Positions 63,514 through 64,000 of a stretch of DNA of 64,000 nt are shown here, one piece after another. The stretch spans positions 6,572,001 to 6,636,000 of the forward strand of contig JBBMOL010000023.1 in the NCBI GenBank assembly GCA_037954665.1, in the 5' to 3' direction. A program made the position numbers and the translations under genes. Within the stretch, counting starts at the first letter, position 1. Every line of letters starts with the position of its first letter. The stretch comes from Laguncularia racemosa (lineage: Eukaryota > Streptophyta > Magnoliopsida > Myrtales > Combretaceae). Under the pieces are notes generated by a model. The model was not told the origin of the DNA and made no database searches. It saw only the letters and a program-made list of their open reading frames with translations.

Positions 63514-64000
63514 GTTGGGTTTATAGGATTGGAACACCTTTCCTTCATTCAGTTGAATTGGCATTTTCTTATAACACTTGTGGAAAGATGGACGATCGAG
63601 ACACATACCTTTCACATAGCCCATGGTAAGGCCACCACAACTTTGTAGGACGTTAAGGTCCAATTTTGGGTTACCAGTTGACGGGTAAGTTGTTATAAAT
63701 AGAACCAACCTTGATTGAGCATTTAAGTGTGAGCAGTTACTTAGCAAGAAGCCGAAGACAAAGCACATAAGGAGCGAACGGATTAACTTATCCTGGTTAT
63801 GGCATAGATTCTGGATTTTGCATGCTCAAGCATTCGACGAGATGGTTAGGTGTCATACCCATGCGTATATTTTGCAACTATTAGGAGGCTTTGCATTTGC
63901 AAACAAATTAAGCAACCTAATTCATTGTATGTTCCTTTTACTCTTAAAGGAATTCGCCCTTACAAGGCAATATAGTTGGGGCTTTACTTATTTGGCCTAC

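Larger units (their letters stand above)
60246..64000 (+). pseudogene. Plant mobile domain (MAIN-like) pseudogene, interrupted and running off the window
   Basis: Exon 1 (60246-60323) encodes MDPRPFDPLLLRQLRRHRSK, the usual N-terminus of MAIN-like/PMD proteins, ending at a GT donor. Exon 2 starts after an AG at 60402 and stops at 60511. Past the insertion the frame resumes at 63514 with the PMD core: GFIGLEHLSF, LVERWTIETHTFHIAHGKAT, later AYILQLLGGFAFANK and YSWGFTYLAY at the window end. PMDs are found both in host proteins that keep transposons silent (MAIN, MAIL1) and inside transposons. Here it follows the MULE transposase by 75 bp on the same strand, so it is probably transposon-borne. 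TAG replaces conserved Trp and Gln codons (60312, 63645), so it is dead even without the insertion. Confidence 0.75.

Overview
This window looks like nuclear DNA of a flowering plant, probably a eudicot. The evidence is plant gene families (an ATL-type RING-H2 ligase, a type I M-gamma MADS-box gene, a secreted plant-specific protein with plant-type introns), plant Ty1/copia and Ty3/gypsy retrotransposons primed by initiator tRNA-Met, a Mutator-like transposase and a plant mobile domain. The DNA is AT-rich and mostly transposon-derived. I cannot name the species.

Only three genes look intact: the ATL-type ligase (15627-16148, minus), a three-exon secreted protein of unknown function (20453-25246, plus, with a 4-kb first intron) and the intronless MADS-box gene (39550-40683, minus). 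The MADS locus is tandemly duplicated. Copy A is 38040-42760. Copy B is 42890-55750, where the gene has lost its MADS domain and a 6.8-kb copia element has landed upstream.

Layout: 1-1480, a minus-strand copia fragment. 1490-6230, a chromovirus remnant split by a 3.2-kb gag-protease-only LTR element with a perfect target duplication. 9780-12690, a decayed copia. 12690-19700, a sparse region holding the ATL gene. 19709-20137, a MITE. 20221-25246, the secreted-protein gene. 26755-28736, a solo LTR with a perfect target duplication and a tRNA-like module. 30193-36484, a decayed gypsy element with both LTRs. 38040-55750, the duplicated MADS locus with the nested copia element (45785-52579). 57924-60171, a Mutator-like transposase pseudogene. 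60246 to the window end, a plant-mobile-domain (MAIN-like) pseudogene interrupted at 60512-63513.

The most unusual object is that interruption. It is a gypsy derivative whose two 669-bp LTRs are in inverted, not direct, orientation and enclose a gag-integrase fusion with the D,D35E residues in place. Its LTR carries an array of ACACGG/CCGTGT hairpins that also occurs, as 65-bp tandem repeats, in the leader of the unrelated copia element. Across all elements the in-frame stops are mostly TAG or TAA at ancestral Gln or Trp codons, often without frameshifts. This is the pattern expected from C-to-T decay of methylated DNA. All coordinates and mismatch counts were read by eye; no alignment or database search was run.
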